64,000 nucleotides of DNA from Butyricimonas faecalis. Lineage in GTDB: Bacteria > Bacteroidota > Bacteroidia > Bacteroidales > Marinifilaceae. The stretch's first letter is position 1. The number at the start of each line of letters is the position of its first letter. The notes below the pieces were generated by a model. The model was not told the DNA's origin, did not search any database, and saw nothing but the letters and a program-made list of their open reading frames with translations. Of the stretch, positions 8,787 to 17,191 are shown in pieces. The translations under genes and the position numbers were made by a program. The stretch covers positions 2,294,001 through 2,358,000 of the forward strand of contig NZ_CP032819.1 of the NCBI RefSeq assembly GCF_003991565.1. Reading direction: 5' to 3'.

Positions 8787-10713
8787 ATCGAGTAGGAGGA
8801 AAACGAAGCAGTTTTCTTCCTACTTTCGTTTTCCGACCTCTCACACCACCGTACGTGCGGTTCCGCATACGGCGGTTCCTATTTTGGATACCAATCGAGA
8901 TACGACCCTATTAAAGTAGCATACCCTGCGGAGCGTAGTTTATTGTTATCTATCGCCCTTTTTAGAATAGGGCTATCAGCTATTCGCCAATAGCCCTTGC
9001 GAGTATTTCCCCATTCGTATGCTTGATATTTATTGATACCACATATGATGAGGTTTGCCACTTTTGTCTTGGCTTTCTTCCAAGCTTTCCATATACACAT
9101 GCGGATTCTACGCCTTAGCCATTCGTCTGTTACAAGCAAGAGACGCTTCATATTGGCAAGGTGATAATAGCCAACCCAACCTCTTATGTATTCTTTCAGC
9201 TTTTGCTTTCTCTTGGCATATCCCCATCCGTTGCTGCGACTTGTCAGTTCTTTCAATTTTGACTTCATCTTGTCCTTGGACTTGGGATGCACCGTGAGTT
9301 GGCATTTGCCTTTCATCACATAGAAGGAGTAGCCGAGGTATTTCGCTCCGCGCACATACGACACTACGGTCTTTTCCTTGTTGACTTTGAGATATAGAAC
9401 ATTTTCTATAAATCGGGTTATAGACTCCTTCACTCGCATTGCAGCCCTTTTTGACTTGCAGAATATCATCGAGTCGTCAGCATAACGCACAAAGGGGAGT
9501 CCTCTGCGTTCGAGTTCTTTATCCAATTCGTTGAGCATGATGTTACTCAACAACGGACTTAGCGGTCCTCCTTGGGGAGTTCCTTCCTCGCTCGCTTCAA
9601 ACAATCCTTTGTTCATTACACCACTTCGGAGATATTTGTGTATAAGGCTGACTACTCTGCCGTCTTTTATCGTACGGCTGAGGATTTCTATGAGCTTGCT
9701 ATGGCTCACGGTGTCGAAGAAGCGTTCAAGGTCGAGGTCTACTACATAGGTGTAGCCCTCGTTGATTATCCTTTGCGCTCCACGCAGTGCATCATGGCAT
9801 CCTCTTCCCGGACGGAAGCCGTAGCTTGTCTTGGAGAATTGGTTCTCATAGATGGGAGTCAGTACTTGGTTGATGGCTTGTTGCACCACACGGTCTACAA
9901 CCGTAGGTATTCCCAACAGGCGCATCTTGCCGTTGTCTTTGGGTATTTCTACCCTTTTCACTGGGTTCGGACGGTAAGAGCCGTCCATCAAGGAACGGAT
10001 GAGCACATCCTTGTTGGTCATGAGCCATGGGAGCAACTGCTCACATGACATCTTGTCGATACCACCACAGCCTTTGTTTCTCATAACAGCCTTGTAAGCT
10101 CGGTTGAGATTCGTAGGACTGAGGATTTGCTCGAAAAGGTGTTCCTTGTAGAATGGTACTTCCACGATGTTGTCTTCACACATCCACATGAAGGTCTGCA
10201 CTCCCCCATACCATTCGGTTTCCGACCTATCTCTTTGGGGGCAGCCATTAACTTGGGATAATGTTTTCTGCATTCTTTCCTTCATAAGGTATGTTTCAAT
10301 TACTATCGTTTAATTGTTAGGTTCAGCCCTTCATGCAATGTTATCGATTATTGCAATACTATGGCATCTGCTGACTTCTCACGGCAAGCTTTACTCCGCT
10401 TCTTTCGTAAAAAAAAAAACTATTTGAAGCGTCCGTGAGACCTCCTCGGATAAGAGCATTGTCTTTCCATCTTATACCCACTTCATTTACACCGACCGTT
10501 CCGAATAGCTATAGGGCTTTGGCTTGTCGTGCAGCCTTACCCACGGTCATATGCCTTATATGAAGTTTCTGTCCGTTAGGTCAGATGTTTGCCGCCGGCT
10601 TCTTTCAGATTTCACCTCACGATGAACACCCTTGCCTTGGGCTATGTAATTCCCGCTATTAGGGCTTACTCGGGACTTGCACCCGTTAGACAATGCTCAT
10701 GCCGAGCATACAC
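8787..10713 (-). mobile_element. Group II intron (full length)
   Basis: Read on the minus strand, the 5' end at 10713 begins GTGTATGC, close to the GTGYG consensus, and opens a structured leader of about 430 bases before the ORF. The 3' part has a domain V-like hairpin at 8845-8876 (ACCGCCGTA paired with TACGGTGGT). After it comes a domain VI-like stem and the end CCTACTCGAT at 8787. Length is about 1.93 kb. The flanks 8759-8786 and 10714 onward together rebuild one copy of the window's MITE-like repeat, which supports these borders. The exact ends could be off by a few bases. Confidence 0.8.
8879..10285 (-). CDS. ltrA: Group II intron-encoded reverse transcriptase/maturase
   Basis: This 468-residue protein lies inside the intron RNA. 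The reverse transcriptase domain spans roughly residues 60-320, with PKDNGKMRLLGIPTVVDRVVQQ, YGFRPGRG, GTPQGGPLSPLLSNI and the catalytic FVRYADD. The maturase (domain X) region follows (GWVGYYHLANMKRLLLVTDEW and onward). There is no HNH endonuclease domain at the C-terminus, as in several bacterial intron classes that prime from replication-fork DNA. The frame is intact, so the intron may still be mobile. The protein would bind its own intron RNA for splicing and copy it into DNA at the target. Confidence 0.97.
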   Translation of the reverse strand: MKERMQKTLSQVNGCPQRDRSETEWYGGVQTFMWMCEDNIVEVPFYKEHLFEQILSPTNLNRAYKAVMRNKGCGGIDKMSCEQLLPWLMTNKDVLIRSLMDGSYRPNPVKRVEIPKDNGKMRLLGIPTVVDRVVQQAINQVLTPIYENQFSKTSYGFRPGRGCHDALRGAQRIINEGYTYVVDLDLERFFDTVSHSKLIEILSRTIKDGRVVSLIHKYLRSGVMNKGLFEASEEGTPQGGPLSPLLSNIMLNELDKELERRGLPFVRYADDSMIFCKSKRAAMRVKESITRFIENVLYLKVNKEKTVVSYVRGAKYLGYSFYVMKGKCQLTVHPKSKDKMKSKLKELTSRSNGWGYAKRKQKLKEYIRGWVGYYHLANMKRLLLVTDEWLRRRIRMCIWKAWKKAKTKVANLIICGINKYQAYEWGNTRKGYWRIADSPILKRAIDNNKLRSAGYATLIGSYLDWYPK

Positions 10714-10828
10714 GAACTACCCCCTCCCCTTGCACCGGGGAGGGGTGATTGCCAAGAGGTTTCCCCCTCCTTATACAAGAGGGGGTAGGGGAGGTTGTCG
10801 TTAAAAACAGACTTGCTAGACAGTCTCA
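10714..10828 (+). repeat. MITE-like repeat, copy 2 (right portion, split by intron)
   Basis: AACTACCCCCTCC, a G/C hairpin (CCCCTTGCACCGGGGAGGGG), GTGATTGCCAAG, GAGGTTGTCGTTAAAA and the right terminal repeat GACTTGCTAGAC at about 10811-10822 match the family. Its left end is separated by the group II intron. Confidence 0.75.
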
Positions 10829-10961
10829 AGTTTTTATCCCCGAATCATAACATTTCACAACTTATTTACCAAATAAAATACGATATCTTCATTTTCGAAT
10901 ACGTCGTAAATAAAAATTCATTACTTTTGAGGCCATTAAAACAAACATAAAAATTAGTTAT

Positions 10962-12152
10962 ATGTACGGAAAATTTCAAGACTTTTTAAAGACTGAATTG
11001 CAGTCCATAAAAGACGCCGGCTTATACAAGAGCGAAAGAATTATCGTTACCCCGCAAGATGCAGAAATCAAGCTTGCCACGGGAGAAACTGTATTAAACT
11101 TTTGTGCAAACAACTATTTAGGACTTTCTTCTAACCCGACGGTTATCGAAGGAGCCAAGAAAGCATTGGACAGCCGTGGTTACGGAATGTCTTCAGTGCG
11201 TTTCATCTGCGGAACCCAAGATATTCACAAAGAATTGGAAGCTAAAATCTCTCAATTCTTCGGAACGGAAGATTCCATTCTTTACGCTGCTTGCTTCGAT
11301 GCCAACGGTGGTGTGTTCGAACCGTTATTCGGTCAGGAAGATGCCATCATCTCTGATGAATTGAACCACGCTTCTATCATTGACGGTGTTCGTCTTTGTA
11401 AAGCCGTACGCTACAGATACAAACACGCCAACATGGCTGACCTCGAAGAGCAATTAAAAATTTCCCAAGCTCAACGCTACCGGATCATCGTTACCGATGG
11501 TGTGTTCTCCATGGACGGGGATATTGCCAAAATGAACGAAATCTGCGACTTAGCTGAGAAATACAATGCATTGGTAATGGTTGACGATAGCCACGCTGCC
11601 GGATTTATCGGTAAAACAGGTCGTGGATCTGCAGAACACCACAATTGCATGAACCGTGTGGACATCTTCACAGGAACCCTCGGTAAAGCACTGGGTGGAG
11701 CTATGGGTGGTTACACGACCGGTAAAAAAGAAATCATCGATATGTTGCGTCAACGTTCAAGACCTTATTTGTTCTCTAACTCCTTGTCTCCGGCAATCTG
11801 CGGTGCTTCTATCGCCGTGTTCGACATGCTGTCAAAGAGTACTGAATTAAGAGACCGTGTCATGGACAACGCTAACTACTTCCGTGCTAAATTAACGGAA
11901 GCCGGATTCGATCTGAAACCGTCAGAATCAGCAATCTGCGCCTTGATGCTTTATGATGCCGTTCTTTCTCAACAATTCGCTGCCGAATTACAGAAAGAAA
12001 ACATCTATGTTACCGGATTCTACTACCCGGTTGTACCGAAAGGACAAGCCCGTATCCGTATCCAATTGTCTGCCGCTCATACGCGTGAACAACTGGATCG
12101 TGCATTGGCTGCCTTCATCAAGATTGGTAAAAAATTGGGAGTTATTAAATAA
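10962..12152 (+). CDS. kbl: Glycine C-acetyltransferase (2-amino-3-ketobutyrate CoA ligase)
   Basis: This 396-residue fold-type I PLP enzyme of the alpha-oxoamine synthase family starts MYGKFQDFLKTELQSIKDAG. Key parts: NFCANNYLGLSSNP, a glycine-rich site (CFDANGGVFE), DDSHAAGFIGKTGRG and the PLP lysine in TGTLGKALGGAMGG. It splits 2-amino-3-oxobutyrate with CoA to glycine and acetyl-CoA in threonine breakdown. No threonine dehydrogenase is next to it. TACTTTTG at 10922-10929 fits a -7 box; a -33 box is not clear. A strong terminator follows, so it is probably monocistronic. Confidence 0.95.
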   Translation: MYGKFQDFLKTELQSIKDAGLYKSERIIVTPQDAEIKLATGETVLNFCANNYLGLSSNPTVIEGAKKALDSRGYGMSSVRFICGTQDIHKELEAKISQFFGTEDSILYAACFDANGGVFEPLFGQEDAIISDELNHASIIDGVRLCKAVRYRYKHANMADLEEQLKISQAQRYRIIVTDGVFSMDGDIAKMNEICDLAEKYNALVMVDDSHAAGFIGKTGRGSAEHHNCMNRVDIFTGTLGKALGGAMGGYTTGKKEIIDMLRQRSRPYLFSNSLSPAICGASIAVFDMLSKSTELRDRVMDNANYFRAKLTEAGFDLKPSESAICALMLYDAVLSQQFAAELQKENIYVTGFYYPVVPKGQARIRIQLSAAHTREQLDRALAAFIKIGKKLGVIK

Positions 12153-12173
12153 AGAAGATAACACCTACATCAT

Positions 12174-12210
12174 AAAAAACAGTTTGAGAATGATTCTCAA
12201 ACTGTTTTTT
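12174..12210 (+). terminator. Strong rho-independent terminator after kbl
   Basis: A perfect 17-bp stem (AAAAAACAGTTTGAGAA / TTCTCAAACTGTTTTTT) has a TGA loop. A and T runs on the two sides let it work on both strands, suiting the convergent glycosylase gene. Confidence 0.92.
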
Positions 12211-12275
12211 AAGTTGAATGCTCCATGGTTTAAATGAACGATCAGGAAAATTGTTGCAAAGACTGCTGAAGATTA

Positions 12276-12962
12276 TCACTCCGGCTTTTCAGTCACGTCA
12301 CCTTGGAATAACTCATAATATCTACAATATTTGTTCAACACACACTTCCCACATAACGGATTCCGGACTTTACACACCAATGCCGCATAATCCAAAATAG
12401 CCCAGTTCAACTCCTTACACCTACGCACCTCGATGATATCGTTGGCCAATTCTTGAATCTCTTTATCATGGCGCACGTCAATAAAATCTCCCGGTTTAAA
12501 ATAACGTTTTAGCAAACGGGACATATTCACATCCAACAAGGGTTTGCGATTTTTCAAGATAAACAACTCGAAAGCATTGGTGACATACAACCCGATAAAG
12601 CCGGAATCTCTCAATTCATTCTCATCTCCAGGAATTCTCCCTCCCCGTCTGCGAATATCTTCCCCCAATTTATACAACCGCCGAGCCCGGTGATGATATA
12701 ACCCCAAAGGTTTCATAATTTCTTCCAACTCTTCAAGCGAAGCATTCGCCAAAGCGTTCCAATCGGGAAATTTAGAGAAAAACGTATCATAGTACTTTGC
12801 CACCGTCTCCGCTTTCGTGCGCTGTAACAAAATTTCAGAAACAATTTGCTGGTACTTTGTCGCCTGATCTTCTCGCCACGGGAATATCCGGTGATTCTCA
12901 TCGAACCACTTCAACAACCGATGTTGCAGATATTGAACCATGACTTCCCGCATAAATTTCAA
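12276..12962 (-). CDS. HhH-GPD DNA glycosylase, MutY/MIG-like, without NUDIX domain
   Basis: This 228-residue protein has FPWRED (MutY-type PWR), LLQRTKAETVAKYY, a helix-hairpin-helix (DSGFIGLYVTNAF), and catalytic Asp in PLLDVNMSRLL. A C-X6-C-X2-C-X5-C [4Fe-4S] motif (CKVRNPLCGKCVLNKYC) closes the fold. The position that holds the lyase lysine in endonuclease III is tyrosine (GLYVTN), as in mismatch glycosylases of the MIG type. MutY proper is about 350 residues with a NUDIX-like end that is absent here. It probably removes a mispaired base; which one is open. The start could also be 12941 (MVQYLQH). Confidence 0.82.
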   Translation of the reverse strand: MKFMREVMVQYLQHRLLKWFDENHRIFPWREDQATKYQQIVSEILLQRTKAETVAKYYDTFFSKFPDWNALANASLEELEEIMKPLGLYHHRARRLYKLGEDIRRRGGRIPGDENELRDSGFIGLYVTNAFELFILKNRKPLLDVNMSRLLKRYFKPGDFIDVRHDKEIQELANDIIEVRRCKELNWAILDYAALVCKVRNPLCGKCVLNKYCRYYELFQGDVTEKPE

Positions 12963-13160
12963 TTTACATTTAAGCCCAACATGTACGTCCTTTGGAATTT
13001 CTTCTTGCCAAACAAAAATAATAATTCTCGTTTAAGTTTCTCTATCAAACATTTGAAATCAGTAAAAATGGTACACATATCTGTAATTTATCTACACTCA
13101 TTTTTTCTGATACCTCATACATTTGTATTACAAAAATAATGAACAACTTTATAATGTATC

Positions 13161-13730
13161 ATGATGAAAACAATGTACTTTTTAATAATTGCAACAGTTA
13201 TGGCAACATTTAGCATGAGTGCAGAAGCACAAAAAACTTCTAACGGGAAAAAAGTGTTGGTCGCTTACTTCTCACGCAGCGGGAACACGAAAGCGATAGC
13301 AAATTATATCAAAGATCTGACAGGCGGAGATTTATTCGAAATTCAAACAGCCAAACCATACCCGGCAGACTACCACGCTTGTACGGAAGTAGCCAAAAAA
13401 GAAAAAAACGACAATGCCCGTCCCGCATTAAAAGAGAAGGTGAAGAATATGGAAGAGTACGACATTATCTTTATCGGTTTCCCGAACTGGTGGGGAACGA
13501 TGCCCATGCCGATCCTGACCTTCTTGGAAAGTTATAAACTGGAGGGTAAAATCGTGATCCCGTTTTGCACTCACGGTGGAGGCGGTGAACAAAGTTGCTT
13601 TAAGGATTTCGTGAAAAACACAAGCAAGGCCACGAATAAAAAAGGATTTATCACCAGTGGAGGTGCGGCAAGTTCTGCTCGTCCGCAAGTAGAAAAATGG
13701 TTGAAAGAAATTGATATTATAAATAAATAA
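13161..13730 (+). CDS. Exported flavodoxin
   Basis: This 189-residue protein has an N-terminal signal peptide (MMKTMYFLIIATVMATFSMSAEAQ) followed by a flavodoxin fold. The FMN phosphate loop is AYFSRSGNTKAIANYI; later FMN contacts are FPNWWGTMPMP and FCTHGGGGE. Flavodoxins carry one or two electrons on FMN. Most are cytoplasmic, so export is notable. The signal lacks a lipobox, so a periplasmic location is likely. TACATTTG at 13118-13125 is a plausible -7 box. The AraC-type regulator at 13972 may control it, but a repeat element lies between them. Confidence 0.9.
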   Translation: MMKTMYFLIIATVMATFSMSAEAQKTSNGKKVLVAYFSRSGNTKAIANYIKDLTGGDLFEIQTAKPYPADYHACTEVAKKEKNDNARPALKEKVKNMEEYDIIFIGFPNWWGTMPMPILTFLESYKLEGKIVIPFCTHGGGGEQSCFKDFVKNTSKATNKKGFITSGGAASSARPQVEKWLKEIDIINK

Positions 13731-13777
13731 CCCGTCTTAAAAATAACGATTTATTTATTTCAACTACTCTATACGAG

Positions 13778-13927
13778 GGTGTCTAACAAGTCTTATTCCT
13801 ATCAACAAACTACCCCCTCCAACTCCCCCTTACACAGGGGGAGGGTTGATTACCAAACGTTTTCCCCTCCTGTGCAAGGAGGGGTTAGGGGTGGTAGTCA
13901 TTAAAAGACTGACTTGTTAGACACACC
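13778..13927 (+). repeat. MITE-like repeat, copy 3 (complete, with terminal inverted repeats)
   Basis: This is the best-preserved copy, about 150 bp. The left end GGTGTCTAACAAGTC and right end GACTTGTTAGACACACC are inverted repeats (core GTCTAACAAGTC). Inside are two G/C-rich hairpins (CCCCC...GGGGG, and CCCCTCC...GGAGGGG), GGTTGATTACCAA and GTAGTCATTAAAA. There is no open reading frame. It lies between the flavodoxin and AraC genes. Confidence 0.82.
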
Positions 13928-13971
13928 TTCATTAGTAACCAGCCAACTTGTCAAAGGCAAATCATATTATC

Positions 13972-14886
13972 ATGATCCATCACACCCAGAAAATAGAATC
14001 CATCAGTCAGTTTAACACGCTAATCGGGCAAAAAACACGCCACCCGCTCCTAAGCGTTATTGACTTAACCGAGGCTACCCGCCTCGACCAACTCTCTATT
14101 TCCGGTGATTTTTATACCCTATTCTTCAAACAAGTACCATGCGGTGATTTCAGATACGGCCGCAGATGTCATGATTTTCAATCCTGTACTCTCGTATTCA
14201 AAGCTCCCGGACAAACCATTGACGTTAATCGCCACGATCTTCCGGAACAAACCCATATTCTTGGCATCGCATTCCATCCCAAAGTATTTAACGAGGCACC
14301 GCTAGTCTGCAAGAAATCCGAATACACGTTTTTTTCCTATCAGGAAAATGAATCCCTTCATTTATCCGAACGGGAAAAACAGATCGTCTTAGGATGCATG
14401 AGCAATTTCCAAAAAGAGTTGCTACGAGACATTGACCGGTTCAGTCTCCGGTTGCTAGCCGTGCATCTCGAATTACTCTTGGATTACTGCCTGCGATTTT
14501 ACGAACGCCAATTTATTACCCGCTGCCATATAAATAATGATATTTTGACGTATTTCGACCAGCTTTTAGAGCAGCATCTCCAATCGGAACACGAAGTAAA
14601 AACCGAACTGCGCTCGATCGAATACGTCCATGACCACCTGCCTCAATCCCTTGCCTATCTCAATGATCTCGTACGAGTTGAAACCGGGAAAACACTCCGA
14701 GAATACGTACGTTTAAAAAAAATAGACATCGCCAAAAGCCTTGTAACAAGCTCAAATAAAACTATTTCCGAAATCGCACTCGCGTTAGGTTTTTCTAACA
14801 CCCAAACATTTCTCTGCCTGTTTAAAAGACTCGTAGGTTGTTCCCCGAACGAATACAGGCAACAAGGAAACAATAAACCGAACTAG
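13972..14886 (+). CDS. AraC-family transcriptional regulator
   Basis: ATG 13972 (MIHHTQKIESISQFNTLIG) gives about 304 residues; an in-frame ATG at 13948 would add eight. The N-terminal 180 residues form a cupin-like sensing region (FRYGRRCHDFQSCTLVFKAPGQ). The C-terminal double helix-turn-helix includes LNDLVRVETGKTLREYVRLKKI, then ISEIALALGFSNTQTFLCLFKRLVGCSPNEYR. It should bind DNA directly. The target is unknown; the flavodoxin upstream or the fermentation operon downstream are the nearest candidates. Confidence 0.93.
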   Translation: MIHHTQKIESISQFNTLIGQKTRHPLLSVIDLTEATRLDQLSISGDFYTLFFKQVPCGDFRYGRRCHDFQSCTLVFKAPGQTIDVNRHDLPEQTHILGIAFHPKVFNEAPLVCKKSEYTFFSYQENESLHLSEREKQIVLGCMSNFQKELLRDIDRFSLRLLAVHLELLLDYCLRFYERQFITRCHINNDILTYFDQLLEQHLQSEHEVKTELRSIEYVHDHLPQSLAYLNDLVRVETGKTLREYVRLKKIDIAKSLVTSSNKTISEIALALGFSNTQTFLCLFKRLVGCSPNEYRQQGNNKPN

Positions 14887-15074
14887 CTCATTCGCTCTCT
14901 TCTTTAAAATTGATTTCCAGTGGGATAATTACATTTCCCATCCCATTCGTTTGTTTTTTATCTTAAAATTTCATAACTTAATACCGTAAATTCTGAGGCG
15001 GTAACCAGATTTTATTTTCGACTACGTAAAATGATTCTCAATAAAGAATTATTTCCGTTTTTGTGTTGAAAATA

Positions 15075-15106
15075 TTTCATTTATTGCCCGGAATAATATA
15101 AATTTG
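15075..15106 (+). promoter_or_regulatory. Likely promoter of the lysine-fermentation operon
   Basis: TTTC at 15075-15078 (one mismatch to TTTG), a 20-base spacer, then TAAATTTG at 15099-15106 fit the Bacteroidota promoter consensus. The first gene starts 56 bases downstream. No lysine or cobalamin riboswitch fold was recognised between 14887 and 15162. Confidence 0.6.
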
Positions 15107-15162
15107 ACAAATCAATGCGAATGTGTTAAATATTTAACTGAAACAATATAAAAATGCTTCCT

Positions 15163-15807
15163 ATGAGTAAATTTATTTCTATCGAAGAGGCTGTATCAAA
15201 AGTAAAAGATGGCATGACCATCATGGTAGGCGGATTCCTCGCAAACGGAACCCCGAACAAGATCGTTGATGCATTAGCGAAATCAGGCGTTAAGAACTTG
15301 ACGTTGATCTGTAATGACACGGCTTACCCGGACAAAGGAGTAGGTCAATTGATTGCCAACAAACAAGTAAAGAAACTTTTCGTGTCACACATCGGGACCA
15401 ACCCGCACACGAGCGAACAAATGAATAGCGGAGAGCTAGAAATCGAATTCTGCCCGCAAGGTTCATTGGCAGAGCGTGTGCGTGCCGGAGGTTGCGGACT
15501 GGGAGGTATCCTGACTCAAACCGGAATGGGTACTATCGTGGCTGAAGGGAAACAGATCGTCAACGTGGATGGGAAAGACTATTTGTTGGAAAAAACGTTG
15601 AGAGCCGACATCGCGTTGGTTGGCGCCAGCCTTGGGGATAAAGCAGGGAATCTGGTTTACCGGGGGACATCTCAAAATTTCAACCCGTTAATGGCTTCTG
15701 CCGCAGACCTGGTAATTGCCGAGGTTAACGAGTTGGTTGAAGTCGGTGAAATTGCCGCAGAAAACGTGAAGACACCTTCCATCATGGTGGACTTCATCGT
15801 TAAATAA
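15163..15807 (+). CDS. atoD: Acetoacetate:butyrate CoA-transferase, subunit A
   Basis: About 214 residues from MSKFISIEEAVSKVKDG; an in-frame ATG at 15154 would add three. Family I CoA-transferase alpha motifs: MVGGFLANGTPNKIVDAL, the substrate loop SHIGTNPHT, GSLAERVRAGGCGLGG and the aliphatic GNLVYRGTSQNFNP. It pairs with the beta subunit encoded about 10 kb downstream (25994). In lysine fermenters this transferase moves CoA from butyryl-CoA to the acetoacetate made by Kce, releasing butyrate. As first gene of the operon it is unusually far from its partner. Confidence 0.92.
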   Translation: MSKFISIEEAVSKVKDGMTIMVGGFLANGTPNKIVDALAKSGVKNLTLICNDTAYPDKGVGQLIANKQVKKLFVSHIGTNPHTSEQMNSGELEIEFCPQGSLAERVRAGGCGLGGILTQTGMGTIVAEGKQIVNVDGKDYLLEKTLRADIALVGASLGDKAGNLVYRGTSQNFNPLMASAADLVIAEVNELVEVGEIAAENVKTPSIMVDFIVK

Positions 15808-15869
15808 TTGACGATTTTTGATTAAAAAACATCAAATCGTCTGATTAATAAAATTAAAAATTCAAGGAA

Positions 15870-16256
15870 ATGGAAAAATCAATGATAAGATTAAGAATGA
15901 GTGCAAAAGATGCTCATTACGGCGGTAATTTGGTTGACGGGGCACACATGGTGCACTTGTTCGGGGATGTGGCCACGGAATTATTAATCATGCATGATGG
16001 TGACGAAGGTCTGTTTGTTGCCTATGACAACGTGGAGTTCTTGGCTCCTGTTTATGCCGGAGATTACATCGAAGCTACCGGAGAGATCGTGAAAGTAGGG
16101 AACACTTCCCGCAAAATGGTTTTCGAAGCAAAAAAAGTAGTCGCTGCCAGACCTGACATTTCAGCCTCGGCTGCAGATGTATTGGAGGAACCGATCGTGG
16201 TTTGCCGTGCAAGCGGAACCTGCGTGGTGAAGAAAGAAGACCAGAGAAAGAATTAG
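15870..16256 (+). CDS. kal: 3-aminobutyryl-CoA ammonia-lyase
   Basis: This 128-residue hotdog-fold protein contains [23 protein letters not shown] and [20 protein letters not shown], both typical of Kal. It removes ammonia from L-3-aminobutyryl-CoA to give crotonyl-CoA. It lies directly before kce, which makes its substrate, and the product is reduced by the Bcd/EtfAB encoded later in the operon. Length and motifs fit the family. Confidence 0.93.
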   Translation: MEKSMIRLRMSAKDAHYGGNLVDGAHMVHLFGDVATELLIMHDGDEGLFVAYDNVEFLAPVYAGDYIEATGEIVKVGNTSRKMVFEAKKVVAARPDISASAADVLEEPIVVCRASGTCVVKKEDQRKN

Positions 16257-16331
16257 AAAAGGGAACAACATCCCTCTCGTGCAATTTAGATCTCATTCTA
16301 AATGCTAAATTTTAAATTCTAAATTACTATT

Positions 16332-17159
16332 ATGGAAAAATTAATTATCACAGCAGCCATTTGTGGGGCGGAAGTTACCAAAGAACAAAACCCCGCCGTT
16401 CCTTATACAGTAGAAGAGATCGTGAGAGAAGCGAAATCCGCTGTAGACGCTGGTGCAGCCATTGTTCACCTTCACGTTCGCGAAGATGACGGTACCCCGA
16501 CCCAAAGCAAAGCACGCTTCAAAGAGTGTATCGACGCTATTTATAAGGTATGCCCGGATGTTATTTTGATCCCCTCTACCGGAGGAGCCGTGGGAATGAC
16601 CGCTGAAGAGCGTCTTCAACCGACAGAACTTTTCCCTGAAATGGCAACTCTGGATTGCGGAACCTGTAACTTCGGAGACGATGTTTTCGAGAACACCATG
16701 CCCATGATGAGAGATTTCGGAAAAAGGATGTTAGAAAACAACATCAAACCGGAATACGAATGTTTCGAAATGGGACATCTTGATACCGTATTAAACATGG
16801 CTAAAAAAGGACAGGTTCCCGGTGCCCCGATGCAATTCAACTTCGTTCTCGGCGTTCCCGGATGTACTCCTGCCACGGTATCGAACCTTTGCTGGCTTGT
16901 AAACGCGATTCCAGCAGGCTCAACGTGGACGGCAACAGGAATCGGTCGTCATGCCTTCACGCTTGCAGCTCCCGCTATTGCCATGGGTGGTAACGTGAGA
17001 GTAGGTTTTGAAGACAATCTTTACTTGGAAAGAGGTGTGCTGGCTAAATCCAACGGAGAATTAGTAGCAAAAGTAGTTCGAATCGCCAAAGAATTAGGCC
17101 GTCCGATCGCTACCTCCGCGGAAGCAAGAGAAATTTTAGGCTTAAAACCTTTAAAATAA
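16332..17159 (+). CDS. kce: 3-keto-5-aminohexanoate cleavage enzyme (BKACE family)
   Basis: This 275-residue TIM barrel has metal ligands in VHLHVRE (His46 and His48) and a late acidic ligand in VGFEDNLYL (Glu227). It condenses 3-keto-5-aminohexanoate with acetyl-CoA and splits it to acetoacetate plus 3-aminobutyryl-CoA. Position between kal and kdd matches lysine-fermentation clusters, so the substrate call is stronger than for an isolated BKACE protein. Confidence 0.95.
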   Translation: MEKLIITAAICGAEVTKEQNPAVPYTVEEIVREAKSAVDAGAAIVHLHVREDDGTPTQSKARFKECIDAIYKVCPDVILIPSTGGAVGMTAEERLQPTELFPEMATLDCGTCNFGDDVFENTMPMMRDFGKRMLENNIKPEYECFEMGHLDTVLNMAKKGQVPGAPMQFNFVLGVPGCTPATVSNLCWLVNAIPAGSTWTATGIGRHAFTLAAPAIAMGGNVRVGFEDNLYLERGVLAKSNGELVAKVVRIAKELGRPIATSAEAREILGLKPLK

Positions 17160-17191
17160 TCGATCTTATAAATTTCAAATTTAATTATACT

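Noticed and set aside
9572..10048. 158-codon plus-strand frame opposite the maturase gene
   Set aside because: It is the shadow of the intron-encoded reverse transcriptase on the other strand and shows no family pattern.
10589..10804. 71-codon plus-strand frame across the intron 5' end and repeat
   Set aside because: It crosses the intron border and the MITE-like repeat; structured RNA explains the region.
14887..15162. Lysine or cobalamin riboswitch before the lysine operon
   Set aside because: No conserved lysine-aptamer or B12-box sequence was recognised; only a promoter could be supported.
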